DNA from: Myxococcota bacterium
GTDB lineage: Bacteria > Myxococcota_A > UBA9160 > UBA4427
Reading direction: 5' to 3'
NCBI GenBank assembly: GCA_029243605.1
Contig: JAQWRT010000043.1
Location: forward strand, 1 to 37,696
Length of the DNA stretch: 37,696 bases
Shown here in pieces: positions 9,491 through 17,732 of the stretch. The number at the start of each line of letters is the position of its first letter. Within the stretch, counting starts at the first letter, position 1. Below the pieces are notes generated by a model. It did no database searches, was not told the origin of the DNA, and was given only the letters and a program-made list of their open reading frames with translations. Both the position numbers and the translations under genes were made by a program.

Positions 9491-10693
9491 CTAGTCGCGC
9501 CCCAGGAGTTTTTCGAGGGCTTCGCCGTCGAGCCCAGCGAGACCTTGGAGAACCTCCCGGGAGTGTTCGCCCACCCGGGGAGGAGCGCGACGAAGCGAGG
9601 GGGGCGTGGCTGAAAGGCCCAGAGGGCTTCGGACCGAGGGGACCGAGAATCCATGGTCGTCCTCAATATTTCGAGCCAGGCCCCGGAAAGCCGCCTGCTC
9701 TTCGCCAAAGGCCTGGGCGATATCGTTGATGGGGCCGGCGGGAATGCCCGCTTCCTCGAAGGCTGCGAGCCAATCTCGCCGGCTTCGTTCCCGCATCGCC
9801 GAAGCCACTCGGGGAATCAATTCCTCGCGATGCCGCACCCGGGCATCGTTGGTCGCGAAGCGTTCGTCGTCCGCCCACTCCTCCCGGCCCGCAAGGGCGC
9901 AGAAACGACGAAACTGCGCGTCGTTGCCCACTGCCAGGATGAGGTGCCCATCGGCCACATCGAAAACCTGATAGGGAACGATATTCGGGTGGGCGTTCCC
10001 CCGCCGTTCGGGTGCATCCCCCGTAAAAAGATAATTGGCCGCCTGATTGGCCAGACTCGCCACCGTGACATCGAAGAGGCTCATGTCGATGTACTGCCCC
10101 TCCCCTGTCCGCTCGGCGTGATTCAGCGCCGCCAGGATCGCCACGGTGGCATTGAGTCCGGTGAGGACATCGGATAGGGCAACCCCCACTTTCATGGGCA
10201 TTCCGCCAGGCTCACCCGTCACGCTCATCAACCCCGCCATGCCCTGAATCATGAAGTCGTACCCCGCCCGGCTGGCCTCGGGCCCCTCCTGGCCGAAGCC
10301 GGTAATCGAGCAGTAGACCAGCGATGGGTTCTCACGGGATAGGCTCGCGTAGTCGAGGCCGTAGCGCGCGAGGGCCCCCTGTTTGAAATTTTCGACAACG
10401 ACCTGACTTTTCCTGGCGATTCGCTTCAGAGCATCGACCGCTTCGGGATCGGCGATATCCAATGCCAGGGAGCGCTTATTGCGATTGACCGAACAGAAGT
10501 AGGCCGATCGCTGGTCGTCTCCCTCCAGGTAGGGTGGACCCCAAGCGCGGGTGTCGTCCCCGCCGCCTGGGCGTTCGACCTTGATGACGTCGGCCCCGAG
10601 ATCTCCGAGGCTTTGGGTCGTCCACGGGCCCGCGAGGATTCTCGAAAGGTCGAGAACGCGAACGTGAGAAAGAGCGCCTTTCTGCGCCTGCAT
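9491..10693 (-). CDS. CaiB/BaiF CoA-transferase family III protein
   Basis: This 400-residue enzyme belongs to the formyl-CoA transferase/CaiB family, which moves CoA between carboxylic acids through an aspartyl-CoA thioester and usually works as interlocked dimers. Visible hallmarks are VRVLDLSRILAGPWTTQSLGDLGADVIKVERP at the N-terminus (residues 11-42), NRNKRSLALDI, VVVENFKQG, and RAGYDFMIQGMAGLMSVTG, in which Asp146 aligns with the catalytic aspartate. The C-terminal segment AGIPAGPINDIAQAFGEEQ is also typical. ATG 10693 is chosen because GGAGGA lies 6 nt upstream; the frame is open further upstream but without family sequence. The acid substrate is unknown. The gene stands alone: it converges with the efflux operon and is divergent from the NADH dehydrogenase gene. 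Confidence 0.95.
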   Translation of the reverse strand: MQAQKGALSHVRVLDLSRILAGPWTTQSLGDLGADVIKVERPGGGDDTRAWGPPYLEGDDQRSAYFCSVNRNKRSLALDIADPEAVDALKRIARKSQVVVENFKQGALARYGLDYASLSRENPSLVYCSITGFGQEGPEASRAGYDFMIQGMAGLMSVTGEPGGMPMKVGVALSDVLTGLNATVAILAALNHAERTGEGQYIDMSLFDVTVASLANQAANYLFTGDAPERRGNAHPNIVPYQVFDVADGHLILAVGNDAQFRRFCALAGREEWADDERFATNDARVRHREELIPRVASAMRERSRRDWLAAFEEAGIPAGPINDIAQAFGEEQAAFRGLARNIEDDHGFSVPSVRSPLGLSATPPSLRRAPPRVGEHSREVLQGLAGLDGEALEKLLGRD

Positions 10694-10699
10694 GAAGAT

Positions 10700-10705
10700 T
10701 CCTCC
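10700..10705 (-). promoter_or_regulatory. Strong Shine-Dalgarno of the CoA-transferase gene
   Basis: GGAGGA on the minus strand, 6 nt before ATG 10693; it rules out longer N-terminal versions. Confidence 0.75.
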
Positions 10706-10899
10706 AGATCCTGACCGAGAGCGCGCCCACGATCCCCATCCGAAACGTCCGGGAGCGCCAAAAAATATCGAAGGATCAAACCGCCCAACCAACGGGGACT
10801 CGGGCGTGAGTAATCCTAGCGTCCCGGCCTCGATTATGACCGAGAGCCGGGTAGACTCGGATGCATAGTTTTCTCTTCTTCCAGCAGGGGCAGCCGAAT

Positions 10900-12228
10900 A
10901 TGCAGAGAGTCCTCATCGTGGGTGGTGGATTCGGGGGCCTGAGCGTGGCCCGGGGCTTGGCCCACAAGAAGGACTTCGAGATCACCGTTCTCGACGAACG
11001 CAATTACCACCTCTTCCAGCCCCTTCTCTATCAGGTGGCCATGGCCGTTCTGAGCCCGGCTGAGATCGCCGCTCCCATTCGGGGCCTGCTCTCGAGCAAC
11101 CCGCGCGCCTCGGTCCACCGGGAGCGGGCCGTTTCCATCGATTTGGCCAACCAGCGCGTGGCCAGCGAACACCATGTCCACGAATACGATTATTTGATCC
11201 TCGCCTGCGGCGCCCGGCACAGTTATTTCGGGAACGAGGCATGGGAAGAGCACGCGCCGGGCCTCAAAAACCTCGAACAGGCCACCGAAATTCGAAGGCG
11301 AGTCCTCGAGGCCTTCGAGGAGGCCGAAACCGAGGAGGACCCTGCACTCCAGCAGGCATGGCTCACCTTCGTCGTGGTGGGCGGCGGCCCTACGGGCGTC
11401 GAGCTCGCCGGGGCTCTGGGCGAAATCAGCCGACACACATTGGCCCGAGATTTCCGGCGTATCGACCCCACCCACGCCCGGATCATCCTCATCGAAGCCA
11501 GTCCCCGGATCCTGGCGGCCTTTTCCGAGAAGCTCTCCCATCGAGCCATGCGCGACCTCGAGGGCCTGGGGGTGGAGGTCTGGACCGACAGACACGTCAC
11601 CCGGATCGACGGCGAGCGGGTAGAAATCGGCGAAGAGCGCATCCGAGCCAAGACGACTCTCTGGGCTGCCGGGGTTCAGGCCCCCGCTCTCAACCAGACC
11701 CTCGGCACCGAACTCGATCGCCAGGGCCGGGCCCACGTCGAGCCCAACCTCACACTTCCCGGGCACCCCAATGTCTTCGTCATCGGCGACCAGGCCCATT
11801 GTCCCGGCCCCGACGGCGCGCCCCTCCCGGGAGTAGCTCCTGTCGCGCTCCAGCAGGGGCGCTACGTGGCCCGCTCCCTCGGCCATCAGGCTCGCGGTGA
11901 GAGCTCTCCGGATTTCAGGTATCGCGACAAGGGCCGCATGGCCACCATCGGCCATAGCCGCGCCGTGGCGGAAATTGGGAAGATCCGGTTTACCGGCCGA
12001 ATGGCCTGGTGGGCCTGGCTCCTGGTCCACATCTACTACCTAGTGGGCTTCAAGAACCGAATTTTTGTCCTACTCCAGTGGGCCGCTGCCTTCGTGAGCT
12101 TCAGCCGGGGCGCGCGTCTGATCGTCGGCAAGAAGTGGCGCTTCTACCCTGAGACCGAGGGAGAGGCCGAGGGAGAGGCCGAGCCTCCTCCCGAAGCGGT
12201 CAATCCTGGGCCGAGGTCGAACGACTGA
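10900..12228 (+). CDS. ndh: Type II NADH dehydrogenase (NDH-2), FAD-dependent
   Basis: This 442-residue peripheral membrane flavoprotein should pass electrons from NADH to quinone without pumping protons. The FAD-binding motif GGGFGGLSVARGL is at the N-terminus, followed by the NDH-2 signature YHLFQPLLYQVA. The second nucleotide fold has VVVGGGPTGVELAGAL (NADH site), and FVIGDQA closes the FAD site. Near the C-terminus MAWWAWLLVHIYYLVGFKNR provides the membrane-associating hydrophobic helix typical of the family. I start at ATG 10900, just before RVLIVGGG, with GGGG (10887-10890) 9 nt upstream; ATG 10861 would add 13 residues unlike the family. The tail contains two copies of EGEA from a 12-nt tandem duplication. 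The last 29 nt overlap the 3' end of the convergent phosphodiesterase gene. Confidence 0.93.
   Translation: MQRVLIVGGGFGGLSVARGLAHKKDFEITVLDERNYHLFQPLLYQVAMAVLSPAEIAAPIRGLLSSNPRASVHRERAVSIDLANQRVASEHHVHEYDYLILACGARHSYFGNEAWEEHAPGLKNLEQATEIRRRVLEAFEEAETEEDPALQQAWLTFVVVGGGPTGVELAGALGEISRHTLARDFRRIDPTHARIILIEASPRILAAFSEKLSHRAMRDLEGLGVEVWTDRHVTRIDGERVEIGEERIRAKTTLWAAGVQAPALNQTLGTELDRQGRAHVEPNLTLPGHPNVFVIGDQAHCPGPDGAPLPGVAPVALQQGRYVARSLGHQARGESSPDFRYRDKGRMATIGHSRAVAEIGKIRFTGRMAWWAWLLVHIYYLVGFKNRIFVLLQWAAAFVSFSRGARLIVGKKWRFYPETEGEAEGEAEPPPEAVNPGPRSND
12157..12180 (+). repeat. 12-nt tandem duplication in the NDH-2 tail
   Basis: Two exact copies of GAGGGAGAGGCC lie side by side and encode EGEA twice in the acidic C-terminal tail. 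This is probably a length-variable site created by replication slippage. Confidence 0.7.
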
Positions 12229-13531
12229 CGCGAGCGGGCTCCGGCGTGCTCGCCGTTCTCCCCAGGCGTCCGCCGACTCCGGCCACCGGCGTACCCTCGC
12301 TCATCATTGGCGGATCAATCCCCAGCAGACGAGTCACCGTCGGCGCCACGTCCACGGAGCGGACCTCCCCTGGGCTGAAGCCGACCTCCACTCCACGGCC
12401 CAGGGCAAAGAAGATCGCCCCCATGGCCGGGTGATCCGGGGCGTATCCGTGCTTGCCCTGACGAGCCTCGGGTTTCCAAAGGCGCCGGGCCCCGAAATAG
12501 ACCCGGGGCAAGAACTCTTCCCGGGAAAAACTGCGCGGGGGATCGACCAGCACCACGAGATCACCCGTGCGCTGAGGATGGGCGAGACGCAGAGCCTCGG
12601 GCAACTCTCCCATGCGATAGACCTGAAGACCCGGATCTTGGGCGATCAGGGCCTGGGCCCGATCACGATCCGTCGGGTCATCGAGGAAAATATGCGCCAC
12701 CGCTGTGCCGTGCTGAACCCGGGCTGAGATTCCCGCAGCCTCGAAGCGCTCGGCCAGGGCCACCGACCCCTCCACAGCCAGCATGCCATGATCGCTGACC
12801 ACCAGCAGGGTCAACTCGCTCCAGGCTTGCCGAGCATCGAGCCCCGCCAACAGCCTGCCGAGTTCGGCGTCCTGCTCCTCCAGCGCCTCGACCACCTCGG
12901 CGGAGTCCGGTCCGAATTGATGCCCCGCCCTGTCGGCCCCATGCCACCAACTCATGATGAGCCCCGGCCTGTCTCCCTCGGGCAAATCGACCCACTCCAG
13001 GATCTGATCCACTTTGGCCCGCTCGGAAACCCTGCCGTCGAAGGTCTTCCTCCGATAAGTAGCGCTGACTCCGTTCCAAGCATTTCGGCTCCCCACCCAG
13101 AACAAAGTGGCTGCCGTAACGCCCTGGCGCTCCGCCGTTACCCAGAGCGGCTCGGCTTTCAGCCAACTCGGCCCTTCGCCCTTGTCGTAATCGTAGAGTC
13201 CCCGCTCTCGGTCCCAAAAGCGGTTATCCACGATCCCGTGGCGATCGGGATAGGTTCCCGTCGCCAGGGAGACGTGGTTGGGAAAGGTGCTCGAGGGGAA
13301 CACAGGGCGCATTCGCCCCGCCCGCAGCCCCTGCTCCTCCATTCGTACCAGCGCCGGCAGGTCGGCCTTATCGGGATAATCGTGGCGCACCCCATCCAGT
13401 GAGATCACGACCACTCGGGGGGCCGCTTCCGCCCGGGCGGGCCCGAGTAGGCAGACCAGAAGTGTGAGCAGGGCGCCGGAGAGGAACGGGTTCAAGGCCC
13501 TATTCGCCCCCTGGGCTCGCCCTCCCCTCAA
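12200..13531 (-). CDS. Secreted nucleotide pyrophosphatase/phosphodiesterase-like (alkaline phosphatase superfamily)
   Basis: About 443 residues. An N-terminal signal peptide (MRGGRAQGANR n-region, LLTLLVCLLGPARAEA core) exports it. The mature part carries the NPP/ENPP metal sites: D46 in VVISLDGVRHDY, the nucleophile Thr82 in FPSSTFPNHVSLATG, the ADRAGHQFGP motif (D200, H204) and the SDHGM motif (D247, H248). Enzymes of this family hydrolyse phosphodiester or pyrophosphate bonds of nucleotides or lipids in the periplasm using two zinc ions. I choose the TTG at 13531 because it overlaps the stop of the upstream lipoprotein gene (TTGA), follows AAGGA by 12 nt and gives a well-formed signal peptide; a GTG at 13594 is possible but overlaps the neighbour by 67 nt. 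It probably forms an operon with that gene. Substrate unknown. Confidence 0.9.
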   Translation of the reverse strand: MRGGRAQGANRALNPFLSGALLTLLVCLLGPARAEAAPRVVVISLDGVRHDYPDKADLPALVRMEEQGLRAGRMRPVFPSSTFPNHVSLATGTYPDRHGIVDNRFWDRERGLYDYDKGEGPSWLKAEPLWVTAERQGVTAATLFWVGSRNAWNGVSATYRRKTFDGRVSERAKVDQILEWVDLPEGDRPGLIMSWWHGADRAGHQFGPDSAEVVEALEEQDAELGRLLAGLDARQAWSELTLLVVSDHGMLAVEGSVALAERFEAAGISARVQHGTAVAHIFLDDPTDRDRAQALIAQDPGLQVYRMGELPEALRLAHPQRTGDLVVLVDPPRSFSREEFLPRVYFGARRLWKPEARQGKHGYAPDHPAMGAIFFALGRGVEVGFSPGEVRSVDVAPTVTRLLGIDPPMMSEGTPVAGVGGRLGRTASTPEPARVSRSTSAQD

Positions 13532-14256
13532 GGCGCCGGAACTTCCTTGAGCGCTTTGAACTGATCGAGTTCCTGACGCAGGTCCATTGCCCACTTGTCG
13601 AAAACCTGACGAACGGCGCCGGAATTCTCCACGGGATTGCTCTCGTAGAACTGATCGAAACCGTTGCCAATATCGTTGCGCTGGCCGACGCGGACCAGAG
13701 GCTCTCCCGTCACTGAATCGTCGGCGTCGAGGACCAGGGTCATCGCCCCCGAAGAGCTGGAATAAACCGACTCATCGGCCAGCTGCTGGTTCTGGGGAGG
13801 CACCGTAATCACAAGACCCACGATATGACCCGCAATGCGAAGAACGTTCGGCCCCGGCTCGGTGACGATTTTAAAATCGCTGCTCTTCGCCAATTCCTTG
13901 ACGAAGGCCTCATGGAAATACTTCTTCATATACCCCGTCGCCTGGGACGACAGAGCAAAATTATCGTTCAATCCATTGAGCTCTCCGGGCATGACGTTCT
14001 TGCGGGGCGGGCGCTGATAAGAAATCGTCACCTCCTCAAGGATCACGGCATCGTAATTTCCAAGATTGGCACCCGGCTTGACAAAGGTCGCGGCAAAGGG
14101 TTCCCACTTGATGCGGTGCAGGCCATCGGGCGTCACCGCTCCCTTGCCCGTCGCGTAGTAGACCTTGTCGCCGCCTGAGCCGGACCCGGAGCCGGACGCA
14201 CATCCCATAAGACAAAGGGCGAGAAAGAGGGGCAGGCCGAGGCCGAAGCTTTTCAT
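13528..14256 (-). CDS. DUF3313-type lipoprotein
   Basis: This 242-residue protein of unknown function has a lipoprotein signal ending LCLMGCAS, followed by a Gly/Ser repeat linker. The body resembles DUF3313 proteins: an N-terminal W/F-rich segment, NYDAVILEEVTISYQ, a region running into a predicted helix (YMKKYFHEAFVKELAKS), GPNVLRIAGHIVGLVITVPP and a final segment ending in VFDKWAMDLRQELDQF. Family members are outer-membrane lipoproteins without a defined role. ATG 14256 has GGGAGGA 4 nt upstream, which excludes an upstream ATG at 14283. The downstream phosphodiesterase gene overlaps its stop (TTGA), so the two are likely co-expressed and may act together at the outer membrane; that link is inferred from position only. 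Confidence 0.85.
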   Translation of the reverse strand: MKSFGLGLPLFLALCLMGCASGSGSGSGGDKVYYATGKGAVTPDGLHRIKWEPFAATFVKPGANLGNYDAVILEEVTISYQRPPRKNVMPGELNGLNDNFALSSQATGYMKKYFHEAFVKELAKSSDFKIVTEPGPNVLRIAGHIVGLVITVPPQNQQLADESVYSSSSGAMTLVLDADDSVTGEPLVRVGQRNDIGNGFDQFYESNPVENSGAVRQVFDKWAMDLRQELDQFKALKEVPAP

Positions 14257-14837
14257 AGTGTCCTCCCGAAAACTGATTTCCATAATCTCAAGAGCCTACC
14301 GATATCGATGACAACTCTCCAAGCCCCGCCGAGGAAATCCCGAAGTTTGCAATTTTCAATACCCCGAGCCCGAAAGCACGCGAGGACCGACGCCTCCATC
14401 CCAGCGGCTCCCGACGCCCGCCGGGGCCCGGGCGCAAAGCCGGTCTGACAGAAAACCAGCCCCCCTACCCATCCTGGGATTCCCCAGCGACCCACCTTCG
14501 CGGCTCGCTCCTTCCCCGATCAAGACTCGGGCAGAACGTGCGCCCCAATACCCTCCCCGGGCTCGAGCGGTTTCGAGCGGGGCAAACACTCTGGTCGAAG
14601 TCCCTGGATACGATTTCCCCCGAGGGGTAGACCCTCTCGATTAGAGAACCGCTACCCTGCGCGCCCGGGGGGCCAGCACGCTGAACGTGTCAAAAGGGCC
14701 TGGGGCTATTCAGAGTATTTTGGATCGCGGGGCGGGGACACGACCATGGTGAGCCAACCCGGACGGGAACCCGGCCCGAGGATACGGGAAGATATTGAGG
14801 CAGACCTCCTCGATACGGACCACGGGAGATCCTCACC
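14257..14837. other. 581-nt divergent intergenic region
   Basis: It lies between the DUF3313 lipoprotein gene and the flippase gene, which point away from each other, so it must hold both promoters. I find no convincing protein gene above 35 codons and no RNA gene. Visible structure: a short hairpin GAGGG/CCCTC (14622-14636, 5-nt loop), the octamer TCGAGCGG twice around 14570-14580, and a possible 31-codon leader ORF at 14746-14841. No clear -35/-10 pair can be assigned by eye. Confidence 0.5.
14261..14267 (-). promoter_or_regulatory. Shine-Dalgarno of the DUF3313 lipoprotein gene
   Basis: GGGAGGA on the minus strand directly before ATG 14256 (4-nt gap); it fixes the start. Confidence 0.7.
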
Positions 14838-14841
14838 ATGA
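14746..14841 (+). CDS. Possible 31-residue leader ORF overlapping the flippase start
   Basis: ATG 14746 opens a short frame (MVSQPGREPGPRIRED...) rich in Arg, Glu, Asp and Pro, ending with TGA at 14839-14841. The stop overlaps the flippase ATG (ATGA), an arrangement that allows translational coupling. A G-rich stretch (GGGGCGGGG, 14730-14738) lies 7 nt before its ATG. The product has no signal peptide or recognisable domain. The flippase has its own GGGAG upstream, so the overlap may be coincidence. I see no homology clue either way. Confidence 0.25.
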   Translation: MVSQPGREPGPRIREDIEADLLDTDHGRSSP

Positions 14842-16358
14842 GCGACCCCGAACCGACCGACGTCCTCAGTCTCAAGGACAGCGCACGCCGCTCCCTGCCC
14901 TACGCCGTACTCTCCGGGGCCTTCCGGATCGTGCTTTCCCTGACGGGGATGCTGCTCCTCGTTCGCTACCTGCCTCCCAATCTCTACGGGAAGTGGGCCG
15001 TCATGATAGGCTTCGGCGCCCCGATCATCCTCTTCAGCTCGCTCGGCTTCCTCCATTCCTTAATGCGCTTCACACCGGCACTCGAAGACGCCGAAGGGCG
15101 AAGTCGTTTTCTGTGGTCGGTTCTCTTTCGGCGACTCGCAGTGGCCCTGGTCATATGCATCGCCACTTTTCTGGCTTTTCCCCTCTTCGCGGAACGCCTC
15201 GGACTCGCGGAGCAATCCGAGGTCCTCAGCTGGCTGATCCCCGGCTTCTTTCTTCTCACCGCCAGCCAGTACCTGGTCGTCGGACTCAACGCGGGCTTTC
15301 ACCAGCGCGAAGTCTTCTATGGCAGCGTACTCCAGCAGAGCGGCATCCTGATCACGGTCTTACTGGGCATCCAATGGAAGGCAGACCTCGTCTATTTCGC
15401 CGCGGCCCAATTCGTCGCGAACGCGATCTACACGCTTTTCAACCTCACCGTCGCGATCCGCTACCTGGGGGGCCCCCGGTGGGTCGACCTCAAGACCAAA
15501 CATCATGAGCGCAGCGAGGAAACGCACTACCGACGCAGTTCTTTCGTGGACGACCTGGGCAACAGTTTCATATCCCCGGACATGAGCCGGTTCATCTTGG
15601 CCGCCTTCTCCACCAGCCCCCAAGTGGCCATCTACGCCGTCGCCACCAATATCGTGCAGCGACTCCGTGCCTTGATGCCCCTCGAAGTTTTTCGGCCGCT
15701 TGCGACGGTTGTCTTCTTCAAGCGCTTCGAGGAAACGAGTACCATCGCCGAGATAAACCGGATGTTCCACCTCCTGTTTACGGTCAACCGCATCGTAACG
15801 GTTGCCTACCTCGCGCTTTTTATTCCCATCGGCCACGAGGCACTCGTTTGGATCTTCCGCGCCGACTACGGAGACTCCTACCTACCCGCACTTGCCCTGC
15901 TCATCTCCATGGGCGTGTTCGGGATGCCCATAGGCCTAGTTGCCCAAACCCTACGACGACCCCAATGGCTCGTCTATTCCAAGATCGCCGTCCTGCTCAA
16001 TCTGGGCCTGGGCATCCCATTGACCATCGAATACGGTGCCCTGGGCATGGCCTGCGCTACGGCCCTGAGCGAGTTATCGAAAAACCTGATCGTGTACGGA
16101 CTGCTGCGCCGAGAATTCGAAATCAGATATCCCTGGGGTGCCAGCATCCGGATATTCATGGCGGCCACAGTCGTCGCTCTGCTGCTCCTTTTTCTCAAGC
16201 AGCACATCAACTTTATCGTCGCTGGTGGCCTAGGAGGAGTGGCCTGGCTGGTTTCGATTCGAGTTTTCCAGGTGCTGAGCAATGACCAACGCCAACTGCT
16301 CCGAGGAGTCACCCCTCCCCGCTTCCAGAAGGCCCTTGGCCTCTTAGTGGGAGCCTAG
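14838..16358 (+). CDS. Polysaccharide flippase, MOP superfamily (Wzx-like)
   Basis: A 506-residue inner-membrane protein with about 12-14 hydrophobic helices, beginning DSARRSLPYAVLSGAFRIVLSLTG (the amphipathic first helix typical of lipid-linked oligosaccharide flippases) and LLVRYLPPNLYGKWAVMIG, a signature of the polysaccharide biosynthesis (PST) group. Such proteins move undecaprenyl-linked glycan units to the periplasmic side. Helix-rich repeats continue to FQVLSNDQRQLLRG near the C-terminus. GGGAG (14824-14828) precedes ATG 14838. It opens the run of glycan-related genes; the convergent FkbM gene ends 56 nt downstream. The substrate glycan cannot be deduced. Confidence 0.9.
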   Translation: MSDPEPTDVLSLKDSARRSLPYAVLSGAFRIVLSLTGMLLLVRYLPPNLYGKWAVMIGFGAPIILFSSLGFLHSLMRFTPALEDAEGRSRFLWSVLFRRLAVALVICIATFLAFPLFAERLGLAEQSEVLSWLIPGFFLLTASQYLVVGLNAGFHQREVFYGSVLQQSGILITVLLGIQWKADLVYFAAAQFVANAIYTLFNLTVAIRYLGGPRWVDLKTKHHERSEETHYRRSSFVDDLGNSFISPDMSRFILAAFSTSPQVAIYAVATNIVQRLRALMPLEVFRPLATVVFFKRFEETSTIAEINRMFHLLFTVNRIVTVAYLALFIPIGHEALVWIFRADYGDSYLPALALLISMGVFGMPIGLVAQTLRRPQWLVYSKIAVLLNLGLGIPLTIEYGALGMACATALSELSKNLIVYGLLRREFEIRYPWGASIRIFMAATVVALLLLFLKQHINFIVAGGLGGVAWLVSIRVFQVLSNDQRQLLRGVTPPRFQKALGLLVGA

Positions 16359-16414
16359 CAGGCCTGATTATTCCTCTGTCTCTGGAAGCGCTTTCCGGCA
16401 TGCTGGATTCGAGA

Positions 16415-17341
16415 TCAGCCCAACATCCTTCCCTTCAACCAAGACGGGAGAGCGCGTGCTTGTCTAAAAGCCCAGCTACCCGCCGTTACCCCTGGATGTC
16501 GTGCAGGCGGCACTCGGCGTTCGCTGTCCGGGTGCGCGGCCAAAAGGTCATAGAGCCCTGCCGGATGCTTCGGACTCCAAATTTCTGCCAGTTCAAAATC
16601 TTCGGTCAAGGCATGTCGCGGCCCTAGATTGAAGTAGAAGTTGTAGCCGAAGCTGCGAAGGAACTCTTCAAGATCCTCAACCCTATCCCCCACGCGCGCC
16701 AAATGTGCAGCACTGACTTCGACCATGATCACCGGACGAAACCGTTCGATAAGACCCGCGGCACTCTCAAGAACTCGGAGTTCCATTCCCTCGGTATCGA
16801 CCTTCATAATGTCGAGACGTTCCAGCTTGGTCTCTCCCTCCAGTCCCCACGAGTCGAGGTGGACCGTTTTCAGAGCCGCCTCCGCGGTAAAGTCGTCACT
16901 TCGTTCGGATGACTTCTCACTCGGCTCCGACGGGGTGAAATAGGCTGCGCTGGTGTGATCACCCAACATGTGAGTTGTATACTCGCCCTTTTTGTCACTA
17001 ATCAAAGCGTTGATCGCGGTGACACGCTCCCCCAGACCGTTCGTGGAAATATTCCTCGCAAGAATCCTATGCGACTCCGGAGTGGGTTCGAAGCTGAAAA
17101 CATGCCCGCTGGGTCCGATATGTTGCGCTAGGGGAATCGAGAAAGTTCCAATGTGCGCCCCCACATCGAGGGCCACATCCCCCTCACGGGCAAAGCTCAA
17201 GATCATCCCCAATTCGCTGCGCTGGTGGCCACCGTACTCGCGCAACTGCTTATTGACGAAGTCGCCTTTCCGAGTCCAGAAAACGCCGTGCGGCGTTTCG
17301 ATCTCGACCAATTCTTTGTCTAGCTCTTCCTTCTTTGCCAT
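16415..17341 (-). CDS. FkbM family SAM-dependent methyltransferase
   Basis: This 308-residue cytosolic enzyme has the class I SAM-binding fold: motif I ALDVGAHIGTFSIPLA (about residues 57-72), FSFEPTPESHRILARNI holding the acidic ribose-binding Glu, and MKVDTEGMELRVLESA (about 180-195), the FkbM hallmark. The family O-methylates sugars, hydroxyls of natural products or glycan ends. The N-terminal ~45 residues and the C-terminal ~60, rich in Arg/Pro, are less conserved. ATG 17341 is preceded by GAGGAA 6 nt away. It is transcribed opposite to the flippase and glycosyltransferase, so it has its own promoter in the AT-richer 391-nt gap. Context suggests methylation of the glycan made here. Confidence 0.92.
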   Translation of the reverse strand: MAKKEELDKELVEIETPHGVFWTRKGDFVNKQLREYGGHQRSELGMILSFAREGDVALDVGAHIGTFSIPLAQHIGPSGHVFSFEPTPESHRILARNISTNGLGERVTAINALISDKKGEYTTHMLGDHTSAAYFTPSEPSEKSSERSDDFTAEAALKTVHLDSWGLEGETKLERLDIMKVDTEGMELRVLESAAGLIERFRPVIMVEVSAAHLARVGDRVEDLEEFLRSFGYNFYFNLGPRHALTEDFELAEIWSPKHPAGLYDLLAAHPDSERRVPPARHPGVTAGSWAFRQARALPSWLKGRMLG

Positions 17342-17732
17342 CGATTTCCTCGAGAATCCAAAAAAGAGTCAGGTACCTGAGAGCCAGGGGGAGCCACGAT
17401 CGAACGACCCAGCCTGTTTAGGAACTAGACCAGACTATCGGCATGAGCCAATCGAATATGCAGACGATTTCTAAAGCCCCGCGAAAACAGAGCTCTGCCT
17501 GGGCCAATCCGCCTCCCACTCAATCAAAATACTAGATCAATGACTTTCAAGATGGCTGGCCTAGAGACCGAAATAACGGAGGATGGGCAAGTTAATATTG
17601 CAGCCCCAACGGAATTTCCTTCCTCCTAGAGCCCAGGCGTCATCGAATCCCGACCAGCTTGCTAATCTCGTCCTACTATGAGCCATCTGGCTACGTGCCG
17701 TAGGTGAGTTCACACATAAGGAACCAACCCCG
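17342..17732. other. 391-nt divergent intergenic region, AT-richer than its flanks
   Basis: It separates the divergent FkbM and GT4 genes and must contain both promoters. A perfect 12-nt palindrome, TCAGGTACCTGA (17369-17380), lies close to the FkbM start. Several chance ORFs of about 30 codons occur, but none has a usable ribosome binding site or familiar sequence. The base composition is visibly lower in GC than the efflux operon, as is the coding block that follows. Confidence 0.5.
17369..17380. repeat. Perfect 12-nt palindrome upstream of FkbM
   Basis: TCAGGTACCTGA equals its own reverse complement and lies 28 nt before the FkbM start codon, where a dimeric repressor could block transcription. 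No regulator is known for it. Confidence 0.3.

Noticed and set aside
10834..12030. Antisense ORF covering the NDH-2 gene
   Set aside because: No domain or plausible start; mirrors the NDH-2 codons.
17443..17680. Three short ORFs of about 30 codons in the FkbM/GT4 gap
   Set aside because: None has a usable Shine-Dalgarno (one has GGAGG directly against the ATG), and the sequences show no pattern.
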